Assembly (NCBI RefSeq): GCF_000718785.1
Contig: NZ_JOCA01000020.1
Coordinates: 1-64,000, forward strand
Origin: Streptomyces sp. NRRL WC-3626
Lineage (GTDB): Bacteria; Actinomycetota; Actinomycetes; Streptomycetales; Streptomycetaceae
Length of the DNA stretch: 64,000 bases
Direction of reading: 5' to 3'
In this document: one piece after another, positions 9,925 to 19,432 of the stretch
Numbering within the stretch: position 1 is the first letter of the stretch
How the letters are laid out: each line of letters opens with the position of its first letter
Position numbers and translations under genes: made by a program
The notes under the pieces: model-generated
What the model was told of the DNA's origin: nothing
What the model saw: the letters and a program-made list of their open reading frames with translations, nothing else
The model's database searches: none

Positions 9925-11630
9925 TGCTCCTGGGCGTCGGTGAGGGTCGGGGGGAAGTCTGTGGTGTCGGTGGTGTGCGCCGCCAGCGATCGGTCCGGAT
10001 TCAGCCGTACGACGATGTGGCGGCGCCATGCCGCGTCGTCGCGCTCGGGGCGGTCCTCGCGCCAGTGGCAGCCGCGCGTCTCCTCGCGCCGCTGCGCGGC
10101 GGCGACCAGGACGCGGGCCACGCACAGGAGGTTGGTGGCCTCCCAGGTGTCGACGCCGGGCTCGGCGGTCTTGCCGTTCTCGTCGAGGGCGTCGCGCGCG
10201 TCCGCGTGCAGCCGGTGGAGCCGGTCGGCGGCCTCGGCGAGGGAGTCGGCGGAGCGCAGGACGCCCGCGCCCCTGGTCATGGCCCGCTGGACGGTGAGGC
10301 GGGCCTCCGGAGGGAGCAGGGGGTAGGCGGGGCGTTCCGTCGCGGGGAGCGGCTGCGGCACCCGCGCGGGGAGGGTGTGTCCCGCGCGGGCGATGTCGGC
10401 GGCGATCCGCTCGGCGTAGACCAGCCCCTCCAGGAGGGAGTTGGAGGCCAGCCGGTTGGCGCCGTGCACACCGGTGCAGGCGGTCTCGCCGCACGCGTAC
10501 AGGCCGGGCACGGTGGTGCGGCCGCGGGAGTCGGTGCGGACGCCGCCGGAGGCGTAGTGGGCGGCCGGGGCGACCGGGATGGGCTCGGTGACCGGGTCGA
10601 TCCCGTGGGCGCGGCAGGCGGCGAGGATCGTGGGGAAGCGGTGTTCCCACATCTCGGCGCCGAAGTGGCGGGCATCGAGATACATGTGCTCGGCGTGCCG
10701 CTCCCGCATACGCCGCATGATGCCCTTGGCGACGATGTCGCGCGGGGCCAGTTCGGCGAGTTCGTGCTGCCCCTGCATGAAGCGCACGCCGTCGGCGTCC
10801 ACCAGGTGGGCGCCCTCGCCGCGTACCGCCTCGGAGACCAGCGGCTGCTGGCCCTCCGCGTCCGGGCCGAGGAAGAGCACCGTGGGGTGGAACTGGACGA
10901 ATTCGAGGTCGCTCACCTCGGCGCCCGCGCGCAGCGCGAGCGCCACGCCGTCGCCCGTGGAGACGGAGGGGTTCGTGGTCGCGGAGAAGACCTGGCCCAT
11001 GCCGCCGGTCGCCAGGACCACGGCGGGCGCGTGGACGGCGCCCACACCGTCGTGCTGGCCCTCCCCCATGACATGCAGGGTGACGCCGGCGGTGCGGCCG
11101 TCCGCGTCGGTGAGGAGGTCCAGGACCAGGGCGTTCTCGACGGTGCGCAGCCCGCGTGCGCGGACCGCCTCGACCAGGGCGCGGGATATCTCCGCGCCGG
11201 TGGCGTCGCCGCCCGCGTGGGCGATGCGGCGACGGTGGTGGCCGCCCTCGCGCGTGAGCTCCAGTGCGCCGTCGGTCGACTCGTCGAAGTGCGCGCCGGT
11301 CGCGATGAGGCGGCGTACGGCGTCGGGTCCCTCGGTGACGAGGATGCGCACCGCCTCCTCGTCGCAGAGGCCGGCACCGGCGACCAGGGTGTCGTCCAGG
11401 TGCTGTTCGGGGGTGTCGCCGTCGCCGAGGGCGGCGGCGATGCCGCCCTGGGCCCAGCGGGTGGAGCCGTCGTCGAGGCGGGCCTTGGTGACGACGACCG
11501 TCGTCAGGCCCGCGGCCTCGCAGCGCAGGGCGGCGGTGAGGCCGGCCACGCCGGAGCCGACGACCACGACGTCCGCGTCGATGGACCACCCGGGCGCGGG
11601 CGCGTGCAGTCGTATGCCTGTGCTGGTCAC
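9921..11630 (-). CDS. nadB: L-aspartate oxidase (NadB)
   Basis: This 569-residue flavoprotein oxidises L-aspartate to iminoaspartate for NAD synthesis. The dinucleotide-binding fingerprint [21 protein letters not shown] lies at about residues 21-41. The succinate dehydrogenase/fumarate reductase-like signatures [18 protein letters not shown] and [23 protein letters not shown] follow in the expected order. The C-terminal helical domain includes the [15 protein letters not shown] segment that lines the active site. Start and stop overlap panC (ATGA) and nadC (GTGA), indicating translational coupling. Iminoaspartate must pass to NadA, which is encoded elsewhere. Confidence 0.97.
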   Translation of the reverse strand: MTSTGIRLHAPAPGWSIDADVVVVGSGVAGLTAALRCEAAGLTTVVVTKARLDDGSTRWAQGGIAAALGDGDTPEQHLDDTLVAGAGLCDEEAVRILVTEGPDAVRRLIATGAHFDESTDGALELTREGGHHRRRIAHAGGDATGAEISRALVEAVRARGLRTVENALVLDLLTDADGRTAGVTLHVMGEGQHDGVGAVHAPAVVLATGGMGQVFSATTNPSVSTGDGVALALRAGAEVSDLEFVQFHPTVLFLGPDAEGQQPLVSEAVRGEGAHLVDADGVRFMQGQHELAELAPRDIVAKGIMRRMRERHAEHMYLDARHFGAEMWEHRFPTILAACRAHGIDPVTEPIPVAPAAHYASGGVRTDSRGRTTVPGLYACGETACTGVHGANRLASNSLLEGLVYAERIAADIARAGHTLPARVPQPLPATERPAYPLLPPEARLTVQRAMTRGAGVLRSADSLAEAADRLHRLHADARDALDENGKTAEPGVDTWEATNLLCVARVLVAAAQRREETRGCHWREDRPERDDAAWRRHIVVRLNPDRSLAAHTTDTTDFPPTLTDAQEQ

Positions 11631-12625
11631 GAGGCGGCTCCGAAGGTTCCGAAGGTCAGGGTGGTGTTGTCGATCAGGCGGGTGGAGCCCACGCGTGCGG
11701 CCACGGCGAGGACGGCCTCGCCGCTGAACCCGTCGCCGATCTCGGTGAAGTCTGCGGGGTCGACCAGGGCCAGGTAGTCCAGTGTGAGCGGCGGTGTGAG
11801 GCGCGCGGCATCGTCGAGGACCAGGCGGGCGGCGGCCCGGACGGCGGCGGGGCCGCCGGCGGTGGTGGCGACGGCGTGCGTGTCGGCCGCCGCGCGGGAC
11901 TCTCCTATGGCGCTGAGCGCCTCGGCACGCGCGCGCGTGGCGGGCACTTCGCTCGCCCGCGCGCGCAGCGCCTGCTGCGCGGCGTGCCGGTCGCGGCCGG
12001 CGAACAGGGCCTGCGACAGGGCGAGCGCGGTCTGCCGCTCGGCGGCCGAGAGGTAGCGGTTGCGGCTGGACAGGGCGAGCCCGTCCTCCTCGCGGACGGT
12101 GGGCACGCCGACGATCTCGACGCCGAAGTTCAGGTCGCGCACCATACGGCGGATCAGGGCGAGCTGCTGGGCGTCCTTCTGGCCGTACAGGGCGATGTCG
12201 GGGCGGGTGAGGTGGAGCAGCTTGGCGACGACGGTGAGCATGCCGTCGAAGTGGCCGGGGCGCGCCGCGCCCTCCAGGCGTTCGCCCATGGGGCCGGCGC
12301 TGACGCGGACCTGGGGTTCGCCGCCCGGGTAGACCTCGTCCGCGGACGGGGCGAAGACGGCGTCGGCACCGGACCGTCCGGCCAGCTCGAGGTCGGCGTC
12401 GAGGGTGCGCGGATAGCGGTCCAGGTCCTCGCCCGCGCCGAACTGCAGCGGGTTGACGAAGACGGTGACCACGACCTCGCCCTCGGGGCCTGCGGTCTCC
12501 CGCGCGGTGCGGATGAGCGTGGCGTGGCCCTCGTGCAGGGCGCCCATGGTCATCACGACGGCACGGCGGCCCGCACGCGCGCGTGCGCGCAGTTCGGCGG
12601 CGGTGCGCAGCAGGGTGGCGGTCAT
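11627..12625 (-). CDS. panC: Pantothenate synthetase (PanC)
   Basis: This 332-residue enzyme joins pantoate and beta-alanine using ATP. It belongs to the nucleotidyltransferase fold: [13 protein letters not shown] (about residues 27-39) includes the HIGH-like motif, [17 protein letters not shown] forms the pantoate site, and LSSRNRYLS is the KMSKS-like loop. It is about 40 residues longer than the E. coli enzyme because of Ala-rich insertions in the C-terminal half, common in Streptomyces. ATGA overlaps with both neighbours imply one transcript. panB, panD and a classical panE are not in the window. Confidence 0.95.
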   Translation of the reverse strand: MTATLLRTAAELRARARAGRRAVVMTMGALHEGHATLIRTARETAGPEGEVVVTVFVNPLQFGAGEDLDRYPRTLDADLELAGRSGADAVFAPSADEVYPGGEPQVRVSAGPMGERLEGAARPGHFDGMLTVVAKLLHLTRPDIALYGQKDAQQLALIRRMVRDLNFGVEIVGVPTVREEDGLALSSRNRYLSAAERQTALALSQALFAGRDRHAAQQALRARASEVPATRARAEALSAIGESRAAADTHAVATTAGGPAAVRAAARLVLDDAARLTPPLTLDYLALVDPADFTEIGDGFSGEAVLAVAARVGSTRLIDNTTLTFGTFGAAS

Positions 12626-13560
12626 CGGTCCTCTCCCGGGTTGCTTCGCTTGCCGTCGGTTCCGTCCGCGAGCACCCCGAGGAGGTCCTCCGCGAGTTCC
12701 GGCTTCAGCAGGCCGTGGGCGAGGGCGCGGTCGGCGGTCGCTCGGGCCATCGCCAGATAGCCGGCGACGGCCCCCGGGGCGTGCCGGCGCAACTCGGTGA
12801 CGTGCGCGGCGACCGTGCCCGCGTCACCGCGCGCCACGGGGCCGGTGAGGGCCGCGTCACCGGAGCGCAGGGCGTTGTCCAGGGCGGCGCCGAGCAGTGG
12901 GCCGAGCATCCGGTCGGGCGCCTCGACGCCGGCCGTGCGCAGCAGTTCCAGGGACTGGGCCACCAGGGTGACCAGGTGGTTGGCGCCCAGGGCGAGGGCG
13001 GCGTGGTAGAGCGGGCGGTTCTCCTCGGCGATCCACTCCGGCTCGCCGCCCATCTCGATGACGAGCGCCTCGGCGGCCAGCCGCAGCTCCTCGGGGGCGG
13101 TGACGCCGAACGAGCACCCGGCGAGGCGCTGCACGTCGACGGGGGTGCCGGTGAACGTCATCGCGGGATGCAGGGCCAGCGGCAGGGCGCCGGCCCGCAG
13201 GGCGGGGTCGAGGACCTTCGCGCCGTAGCGCCCGGAGGTGTGCACGAGCAGCTGGCCCGGCCGTACCGCGCCGGTGTCGGCGAGTCCGGAGACCAGCTCG
13301 GGCAGCGCGTCGTCCGGGACGGTCAGCAGCACCAGTTCGGACCGCTGGAGGACCTCGGCGGGCGGCACCACCGGCACGTCGGGGAGCATCTGCCCGGCAC
13401 GCCTGCGGGAGGTCTCGGAGACGGCGGAGACCGCCACCGGGCGGTGCCCGGCGAGCTGGAGGGACGCGGCCAGAGCGGGGCCCACGCGTCCGGCGCCTAC
13501 GACGCCGACGGTGAGCCGCGCGGGGCGGTCCCGGGGATCTGGCTGTGGGGTTGTGTTCAC
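12622..13560 (-). CDS. Rossmann-fold protein with DUF2520 domain
   Basis: This 312-residue protein begins with a canonical dinucleotide-binding loop ([20 protein letters not shown], about residues 16-35). It is followed by [15 protein letters not shown] and LHPAMTFTG, and then an all-helical DUF2520 C-terminal half ([20 protein letters not shown]). The architecture resembles 6-phosphogluconate and ketopantoate dehydrogenases and F420-dependent NADP reductases. It is the first gene of the cofactor operon and overlaps panC by ATGA. A role in pantoate formation is plausible from that position but unproven. The GTG start at 13560 has only a weak, distant ribosome site. Confidence 0.85.
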   Translation of the reverse strand: MNTTPQPDPRDRPARLTVGVVGAGRVGPALAASLQLAGHRPVAVSAVSETSRRRAGQMLPDVPVVPPAEVLQRSELVLLTVPDDALPELVSGLADTGAVRPGQLLVHTSGRYGAKVLDPALRAGALPLALHPAMTFTGTPVDVQRLAGCSFGVTAPEELRLAAEALVIEMGGEPEWIAEENRPLYHAALALGANHLVTLVAQSLELLRTAGVEAPDRMLGPLLGAALDNALRSGDAALTGPVARGDAGTVAAHVTELRRHAPGAVAGYLAMARATADRALAHGLLKPELAEDLLGVLADGTDGKRSNPGEDR

Positions 13561-13646
13561 GCGACGGCGGCCTTCCCGTTCCAGTCCGCTCGGGGTACCG
13601 GACGATTTCTCGTCATGTTAACGCGATCGGTTCCGGGGGCGACCGG

Positions 13647-13655
13647 TTGTCCACA
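13647..13655 (+). promoter_or_regulatory. Isolated DnaA box
   Basis: TTGTCCACA matches the preferred Streptomyces DnaA box exactly. It lies in the 183-bp gap between the cofactor operon and the threonine aldolase gene. Its CCACA half also forms an inverted repeat with TGTGG at 13659-13663. A single box is no origin; it could titrate DnaA or regulate a neighbour, or be chance. Confidence 0.4.
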
Positions 13656-13743
13656 GGCTGTGGGTTTCCGCGCGCCCGCCGAAAGTCGCGGCCGTACGGA
13701 AATGAGGGTGCCCGCGCGGACGCGGACGGGGATGATCGCGCGC

Positions 13744-14910
13744 ATGAGTGACACCGACGACGCCACGAGCGACACGAGCGACACCCCGACGCTGCGCGAA
13801 CGCCGGATCGCCGCCTGGCGCGCGGCCCCGCGCGTGCTCGCGCGCCTCGGCTTCCTCGCCCCGCTCCGGGAGCGGCTGGCCCTCCTGGAGGCGGCCGGCG
13901 GCGTGTACGACCTCGACGAGACGTCCGACATCTACGGCAACGGAGTCGTCGAGGCCCTGGAGAAGCGGGTCGCCGGCCTGCTCGGCACCGAGGCCGCCGC
14001 GTTCTTCCCGACCGGCACGATGGCGCAGCAGGTCGCCCTGCGCTGCTGGGCGGGCCGCACCGGCACCCCGGCGGTGGCCCTGCACCCGCTCAGCCACCCC
14101 GAGGTGTACGAACGGAACGCGTTCAGCCAGGTCAGCGGCCTCCGCCCGGTGCGGATGACGAACGAGCCCCGGCTGCCCACCGCCGCAGAGGTGCGCGACT
14201 TCGAGGAGCCCTTCGGGGCGCTGATGCTGGAGCTGCCGCTGCGGGACGCCGGTTTCGTGCTGCCCACGTGGGAGGAGCTGACCGAGGTCGTGGACGCCGC
14301 GCGGGAACGCGACGCGGTCGTGCACTTCGACGGGGCCCGGCTGTGGGAGTGCACCAAGCACTTCGGGCGGCCGCTGGCGGAGATCGCGGGCCTCGCGGAC
14401 AGCGTCTACGTGTCGTTCTACAAGTCCCTCGACGCGTTCGGCGGCGCCGCGCTCGCCGGGCCCTCGAGCCTGATCGAGGAGGCGCGCGCGTGGCGGCACC
14501 GGTACGGGGGGAATGTGTTCCAGCAGTTCCCGACCGCGCTGTCGGCGTTGATCGGGCTGGAGCGGGAGCTGCCTCGGCTGCCGTCGTACGTGCGGCACGC
14601 GCGTGTGGTGGCGGCTGCCCTGCGGGAGGGGCTGGAGGCAGGGGGGTTGCCCTGGTTCCGGGTGCATCCCGAGGTGCCGTACACGTACGACTTCCAGGTG
14701 TCGCTGCCGTATGACGCGGATGTGGTCGCCGAGGTGGCGATCCGGGCGGCCGAGGAGACGGGAACCGTGCTCTTCGCCAACCACTGGGATCCGAAGGGAC
14801 CGGGGCTGTCCTTCACGGAGGTGTACGTGCGTTCCGCGGGGCTGGAGTGGACGGCCGAGGACGTCCGCGCGGCGGCGGTGGAGTTCGCGCGGCGGCTGCT
14901 CCGGGCCTGA
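13744..14910 (+). CDS. Low-specificity L-threonine aldolase / beta-eliminating lyase family
   Basis: This 388-residue pyridoxal-phosphate enzyme probably cleaves threonine or allo-threonine to glycine and acetaldehyde. Family landmarks in order are ETSDIYGNGVVEALEKRVAGLLG, AFFPTGTMAQQVALRCWAG, HPLSHPEV, VVHFDGARLWE (Asp pairing with the cofactor ring) and SFYKSLDAFGG with the cofactor-binding Lys. Residues 1-25 are a Thr/Asp-rich extension. The ATG at 13744 was chosen because the very long open frame upstream is antisense to the cofactor operon. It is probably monocistronic. Confidence 0.9.
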   Translation: MSDTDDATSDTSDTPTLRERRIAAWRAAPRVLARLGFLAPLRERLALLEAAGGVYDLDETSDIYGNGVVEALEKRVAGLLGTEAAAFFPTGTMAQQVALRCWAGRTGTPAVALHPLSHPEVYERNAFSQVSGLRPVRMTNEPRLPTAAEVRDFEEPFGALMLELPLRDAGFVLPTWEELTEVVDAARERDAVVHFDGARLWECTKHFGRPLAEIAGLADSVYVSFYKSLDAFGGAALAGPSSLIEEARAWRHRYGGNVFQQFPTALSALIGLERELPRLPSYVRHARVVAAALREGLEAGGLPWFRVHPEVPYTYDFQVSLPYDADVVAEVAIRAAEETGTVLFANHWDPKGPGLSFTEVYVRSAGLEWTAEDVRAAAVEFARRLLRA

Positions 14911-14979
14911 GGGTTTACTCGCCCTGGCGAGACCCCCCTCGCTCTCAGGCCCGGCGCGGACAAGGTGCACCATGTGGGC

Positions 14980-16086
14980 ATGAGCGTGAGCATCGACATC
15001 GCGGGGCTCCGGCCGGAGAGGGTCGCCGTCGTGCCCTCGCCCCTCGCCGAGCTCGGCATGGCGCTGCACGCGCTGTCCGAGCCGGGGCACCACCCGGGAC
15101 TCCAGGGCTGGGTGACGGGCGTGACCGCACGGCTGGACCCGCATCTCGCGGACCGGATGTGCGAGGCCGACTTCCTGTGGCGCACGACGTTCTCGGACCT
15201 GTTCCTGCCGAGCGCCGGCCTACCGGGCCGCGCGACGCTTCCGGGCGGGACCCTCGACGAGGAACTGGACCTGCTGGACAAGTTGTCCGACGAGCAGTTC
15301 GTGGGCGCCGCCCTGGAGTTCACCTGCGCGCTCCCCTACGGCGCTCCGGGCGCGGGCCCGCTCACCGACGAGAACCTGCGGCGCCGCTCGCTGGAGCTGG
15401 CCGCCGCGCGGGGGCCGCGCCAGACGGAGTTCACCGAGCGGCTGCTCGCCGACCCGCCGCGGATCAGGGCCTGGCTGCGGCGCTTCCTGCGGGACTGCGA
15501 CGAGGCGTTCTTCGCCGAGGCGTGGTCCCGGCTGCGGCATCAGCTCGCCGCGGACACCCGCCACAAGACCGACCTGCTCCGGCACAAGGGACTGGCCGGG
15601 GCACTGGCGGCGGTGTCCCCCGCGGTGACGCTCGACGAGGCCACCGCGCGGATCACCGTCGACAAGCTGGGCGAGGGCCGTACGGCGACGGGGGACGGCG
15701 GGCTGCTGCTGATCCCGACCAGTCTCGGCTGGCCGCATCTGATGGTGCTGCACCGGTACGGCTGGCAGCCGGTGCTGCACTACCCGGTCGGCTCCTCCGA
15801 ACCGGCCGCCCCGCCGACGGTCGAGCAGCTGGCCCTGCGGATGACCGCGCTGTCCCACCCGGTCCGCATGCACATGTGCCGCCACCTCGCCCGCAGCGCG
15901 TACACCACGGGCGAGCTGGTCCAGGTGCACGGTATGACGGCGCCGGAGATATCCCGGCACCTGAGCGTGCTGAAGAAGGCCGGCCTGGTCACCACCCGCC
16001 GCCGTGGGCGTTACGTGCTGCACCAGTTGGACGTGACGGTGGTGGCCCGGCTCGGCAGCGACTTCCTGGAGGGGATTCTGCGCTGA
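14980..16086 (+). CDS. ArsR-type regulator with DUF5937-like N-terminal domain
   Basis: This 368-residue regulator has about 270 residues of an uncharacterised helical domain, beginning VSIDIAGLRPERVAVVPSPLAELGMALHAL, as in other Streptomyces winged-helix regulators with this N-terminus. A C-terminal ArsR-like winged helix follows (LALRMTALSHPVRMHMCRHL, then APEISRHLSVLKKAGLVTTRRRGRYVLHQ). No metal-binding cysteines are evident, so a small-molecule signal is more likely than a metal. The ATG at 14980 is preferred over an in-frame GTG at 14965. No obvious target gene is adjacent apart from a gene remnant downstream. Confidence 0.8.
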   Translation: MSVSIDIAGLRPERVAVVPSPLAELGMALHALSEPGHHPGLQGWVTGVTARLDPHLADRMCEADFLWRTTFSDLFLPSAGLPGRATLPGGTLDEELDLLDKLSDEQFVGAALEFTCALPYGAPGAGPLTDENLRRRSLELAAARGPRQTEFTERLLADPPRIRAWLRRFLRDCDEAFFAEAWSRLRHQLAADTRHKTDLLRHKGLAGALAAVSPAVTLDEATARITVDKLGEGRTATGDGGLLLIPTSLGWPHLMVLHRYGWQPVLHYPVGSSEPAAPPTVEQLALRMTALSHPVRMHMCRHLARSAYTTGELVQVHGMTAPEISRHLSVLKKAGLVTTRRRGRYVLHQLDVTVVARLGSDFLEGILR

Positions 16087-16107
16087 GGACGCGTACCGCG
16101 CGTGCGG

Positions 16108-16288
16108 TCAGTCCCAGCGGATGTGCCGGATGCCCGCGAAGTGGCCGGAGTCCGTGACGGTCATGGGGGCGGTCACCACGCCGTCCTGCTCGGTCACGGG
16201 CCAGGTCGAGGACCTCGACGGAGCCCCGCCGCCAGGACTCCAGGTCCTGGAAGTCGCCGCCGCAGTCCGGGCGGCGGCGTGCGCGCAC
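16108..16288 (-). pseudogene. Remnant of a hypothetical gene split by a frameshift
   Basis: Two reading frames carry coding-like sequence end to end. The upstream part (from about 16288) reads RRPDCGGDFQDLESWRRGSV and then EVLDL with nearly all third positions G/C. At about 16192-16205 the coding pattern jumps to another frame reading WPVTEQDGVVTAPMTVTDSG, HFAGIRHIRWD, stop, again with all third positions G/C. Neither frame alone makes a convincing protein. The parent family is unknown to me. A single-base change in the region, or a sequencing error, would explain it. The true 5' end is not visible. Confidence 0.45.
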
Positions 16289-16311
16289 GCTACCGGCGCG
16301 CGGCCGTCCGT

Positions 16312-16983
16312 TCAGCCGTGTCCGCCGGCCCGTACCAGGCCCGTCTCGTAGGCGAGGACGACGACCTGTACGCGGTCGCGCAGGCCCAGCTTGGTGAGGA
16401 TGCGTCCCACGTGTGTCTTCACGGTCGCCTCGGAGAGCACGAGGCGGGCCGCGATCTCGCCGTTGGACAGGCCCTGCGCGACCAGCACCATGACCTCGCG
16501 CTCACGCTCGGTGAGGCGTTCCAGCTGCTTGTGCTCGGGCTGCGCGCCCGTGCTGGGCAGCATCGGCGCGAACCGGTCCAGGAGCCGGCGGGTGGTGGAG
16601 GGCGCGACCACGGCGTCACCGCTGTGCACCGCGCGGATGGCGGCGAGCAGTTCGCCCGGCGGCACGTCCTTGAGCATGAAGCCGGACGCGCCCGCCTTGA
16701 GGCCGGAGAAGGCGTACTCGTCGAGGTCGAAGGTGGTGAGGATCAGCACCTTCGGCGGGTCGGTGTCCGCGCAGATCCGGCGGGTCGTCTCCACGCCGTC
16801 GAGCTTGGGCATGCGGACGTCCATCAGGACGACGTCGACGGCGGTGGACCGCAGCACCTCCAGCGCCTCGACGCCGTTGCCCGCCTCCGCCACGACGTCC
16901 ATGTCCGGCTGGGCGGCGAGCACCATCCGGAACCCGGTGCGCAGCAGCACCTGGTCGTCGACGAGCATCACGCGGATCGTCAT
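16312..16983 (-). CDS. NarL/LuxR-family response regulator
   Basis: This 223-residue protein has a receiver domain (residues 1-120) with acidic pocket Asp9-Asp10, phosphoacceptor Asp55 in VVLMDVRMPK, and the conserved Thr and Lys of ILTTFDLDEYAFSGLKAGASGFMLKD. The C-terminal LuxR-type helix-turn-helix is LTEREREVMVLVAQGLSNGEIAARLVLSEATVKTHVGRIL. It is encoded 66 bases downstream of its histidine kinase, in the same direction. It would bind DNA after phosphorylation. No target is identifiable from position. Domains are complete and of normal length. Confidence 0.95.
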   Translation of the reverse strand: MTIRVMLVDDQVLLRTGFRMVLAAQPDMDVVAEAGNGVEALEVLRSTAVDVVLMDVRMPKLDGVETTRRICADTDPPKVLILTTFDLDEYAFSGLKAGASGFMLKDVPPGELLAAIRAVHSGDAVVAPSTTRRLLDRFAPMLPSTGAQPEHKQLERLTEREREVMVLVAQGLSNGEIAARLVLSEATVKTHVGRILTKLGLRDRVQVVVLAYETGLVRAGGHG

Positions 16984-17049
16984 CGGGGGCCTCTTCCGTT
17001 GGTTCGTCGCAGGGGGTGTGACAGGTGTCGGCGGGGGCGTGCGCGGGCG

Positions 17050-18252
17050 TCAATGCGCGGGTTTGAGCGGCAGCAGCACACTGATGCGGAATCCTCCGCC
17101 CGGGCGCGGGCCCGCGTCCAGGGTGCCGCCGACCATGCCGACCCGTTCGCGCATGCCGATCAGGCCGTGGCCCTGGCCGTCGAAACCACCCTCCTCGTAC
17201 AGCTCGTGGGGGGCGCCCTTGCCGTCGTCCTCCACGAGAAGGCCCAGGCCGTCGTCGAAGTACACCAGGCGCACGCTGGCGCCCACGTCGGAGCCGCCGT
17301 GCTTGCGCGTGTTGGTGAGCGCCTCCTGCACGATGCGGTACGCGGTGAGCTCGACGCCGCTGGGCAGCGGGCGCGGCGTGCCCTCGACCTTGAAGTCCAC
17401 CGGCAGTCCGGACCCCCGGCACTGCTCGACCAGGTCCTCTATCTGCTGCACGTCGGGCTGGGGCACGTACTCCCCGGCCTCCTGGTGCTCGCCGGTGCGC
17501 AGTACGCCCAGCAGGCGGCGCATCTCGGCGAGGGCCTGGCGGCCGGTGGAGGAGATCGTCTCCAGGGCCTTCTTCGCCTGGTCGGGTGCGGCGTCGAGGA
17601 CGTAGGCGGCGCCGTCGGCCTGCACCACCATCACCGACACGTTGTGTGCGACGACGTCGTGCAGCTCGCGGGCTATCCGCGCGCGTTCGGCGGCGACCGC
17701 GACCTTGGCCTGCGCCTCACGCTCCTTCTCCAGCCGGGCGGCCCGCTCCTCCAGCTGCGCGAAGTACGCGCGGCGGGTGCGGATGGAGTCGCCGAGCACC
17801 CACGCGAGGGCGAAGGGCACCGCCTGGAAGACCGTTATGGCGATGTTCTCGACCGTGTTCGCCTCATGGTTGGGCCAACGCAACTGCGCCAGCGGGGCCG
17901 CGACCAGGGCGGCGGACAGCGCGAGCCGGGAGGACCAGCGCGCCCCGACCGCCGCGACCGTGTAGACGATCACCAGCAGGGCGAAGTCGACGGGCATCGG
18001 CGCCACGTCCGTGATCAGCTGTCCCACACCCACGGCGAGGGCGAGGATCAGCATCCGCTCCGGCATCCGGCGGCGCAGGGCGACGACCAGCGACAGCAGC
18101 AGCATGACCGGCACGGTGAGGGCCGGCAGATCCGTCCCCCGGCTCTCCTCCATGGTGGTTCCGCTGAGCACCGAGATCCCGAAGAGGACCACGGCCCAGA
18201 AGCCGTCCACCCAGGTCGGGTGTCTGCGGAGGAAGTCATAGAGGAGTTGCAC
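17050..18252 (-). CDS. Two-component sensor histidine kinase (HisKA_3 type)
   Basis: This 400-residue kinase has four to five membrane helices in residues 15-155, with little exposed outside the membrane, so it may sense the bilayer or a hydrophobic ligand. A short coiled coil follows (AYFAQLEERAARLEKEREAQ). The dimerisation/phosphoacceptor domain ERARIARELHDVVAHNVSVM carries His198, and the HATPase domain has an N box (IVQEALTNTRKHG) and G boxes (VEDDGKG, GHGLIGMRERV). It is partnered with the response regulator directly downstream. The ATG at 18252 lies 118 bases from the divergent methyltransferase gene. Confidence 0.94.
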   Translation of the reverse strand: MQLLYDFLRRHPTWVDGFWAVVLFGISVLSGTTMEESRGTDLPALTVPVMLLLSLVVALRRRMPERMLILALAVGVGQLITDVAPMPVDFALLVIVYTVAAVGARWSSRLALSAALVAAPLAQLRWPNHEANTVENIAITVFQAVPFALAWVLGDSIRTRRAYFAQLEERAARLEKEREAQAKVAVAAERARIARELHDVVAHNVSVMVVQADGAAYVLDAAPDQAKKALETISSTGRQALAEMRRLLGVLRTGEHQEAGEYVPQPDVQQIEDLVEQCRGSGLPVDFKVEGTPRPLPSGVELTAYRIVQEALTNTRKHGGSDVGASVRLVYFDDGLGLLVEDDGKGAPHELYEEGGFDGQGHGLIGMRERVGMVGGTLDAGPRPGGGFRISVLLPLKPAH

Positions 18253-18358
18253 GTAACCCAGCGTAGGGAAGCGAAATGCGTGCAGGGGTCAACCGGAGGG
18301 CCGATCCCTGGTCGGCACGTGTACTCCGCAAGGTGGAGGTCCGGCATATCCGCGCCCT

Positions 18359-18364
18359 TAACCT
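18359..18364 (+). promoter_or_regulatory. -10 hexamer of a leaderless promoter (methyltransferase)
   Basis: TAACCT is followed by six bases and then the GTG start at 18371. There is no ribosome site. No convincing -35 is visible. The same layout recurs before five other genes in the window. Confidence 0.4.
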
Positions 18365-18370
18365 GGGCCG

Positions 18371-19432
18371 GTGACGACGGCGACGACGGGCGAGGCGGAG
18401 GGCAGCGGGCGGGGCCCGCGAGGCTGGCGGGAGGCGGCTCAGGAGGCCTTGTACGGGCCGGACGGCTTCTACCGCGGGCCCGGTCCGGGGCCGGCCGGGC
18501 ACTTCCGTACGTCCGTGCACGCCTCCCCGCTGTTCGCGGGCGCCGTGGCGCGGCTGTTGTGCCGGGTCGACGAGGCGCTGGGGCGTCCGGAGGTGCTCGA
18601 CTTCGTGGACATGGCGGCCGGGCGCGGCGAACTGGTCACCGGCGTCCTCGCCGCGCTGCCCACCGACGTGGCGGCACGCGTGCACGCGTACGCCGTCGAG
18701 CTCGCCGACCCGCCCGACGGGCTGGACCCACGGGTCGACTGGCGGCTGGTCCTGCCCCCGGAACGGGTCACGGGGCTGCTCTTCGCCAACGAGTGGCTGG
18801 ACAACGTGCCCGTGGACGTGGCGGAGGTGGACCCGGCGGGCGTCCCGCGGCGGGTACTGGTGCGCCGGGACGGCACGGAGGAGCTCGGGGAGCCGGTCAC
18901 CGGGGCGGACGCCGGATGGCTGGCGCGGTGGTGGCCGCTCGGGGCCGAGGAGGGGCTCCGCGCGGAGATCGGACTGCCGCGGGACCGTGCCTGGGCGTCG
19001 GCCGTGGGCACGCTTGCGCGGGGGCTCGCCGTCGCCGTGGACTACGCGCACACGGCCACCGCGCGGCCGCCGTTCGGGACGCTCACGGCGTTCCGGGAGG
19101 GGCGGGAGACGACACCCGTGCCGGACGGGTCGTGCGACCTCACGGCGCATGTGGCCCTGGACGCGTGCGCCGCGGCCTGCGCGCTCCCCGGCACGCGCCT
19201 GCTGCCCCAGCGGGACGCCCTGCGTGCTCTGGGCATCAGCGGCGCACGCCCCCCGCTCTCGCTGGCGTCCACCGACCCGGCCGGGTACGTACGTGCCCTC
19301 GCGGACGCCGGGCAGGCCGCCGAACTCACCGCGCCGGGCGGGCTCGGCGACTTCGGGTGGCTGGCGCAGCCGGTGGGGATCGCGGACGCGGGGGACCTAT
19401 TTGTCGATGTCGCCGACGACGAAGAACAGTGA
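18371..19432 (+). CDS. MidA/NDUFAF7-like SAM-dependent methyltransferase
   Basis: This 353-residue class I methyltransferase belongs to the DUF185/MidA group. [17 protein letters not shown] and [19 protein letters not shown] form the N-terminal family signature. [18 protein letters not shown] (about residues 79-96) is the SAM-binding glycine motif. [16 protein letters not shown] is the family's acidic NE(L/W)LD segment. The eukaryotic member NDUFAF7 dimethylates an arginine of the complex I subunit NDUFS2, the homologue of NuoD. Here the gene is convergent with a nuoD paralogue and overlaps its end by 36 bases, suggesting the same enzyme-target pair. GTG at 18371 has a leaderless-type upstream region. 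Confidence 0.82.
   Translation: MTTATTGEAEGSGRGPRGWREAAQEALYGPDGFYRGPGPGPAGHFRTSVHASPLFAGAVARLLCRVDEALGRPEVLDFVDMAAGRGELVTGVLAALPTDVAARVHAYAVELADPPDGLDPRVDWRLVLPPERVTGLLFANEWLDNVPVDVAEVDPAGVPRRVLVRRDGTEELGEPVTGADAGWLARWWPLGAEEGLRAEIGLPRDRAWASAVGTLARGLAVAVDYAHTATARPPFGTLTAFREGRETTPVPDGSCDLTAHVALDACAAACALPGTRLLPQRDALRALGISGARPPLSLASTDPAGYVRALADAGQAAELTAPGGLGDFGWLAQPVGIADAGDLFVDVADDEEQ

Noticed and set aside
12583..13743. Long N-terminal extension of the threonine aldolase
   Set aside because: The upstream frame is antisense to the cofactor operon; coding character starts at the ATG at 13744.
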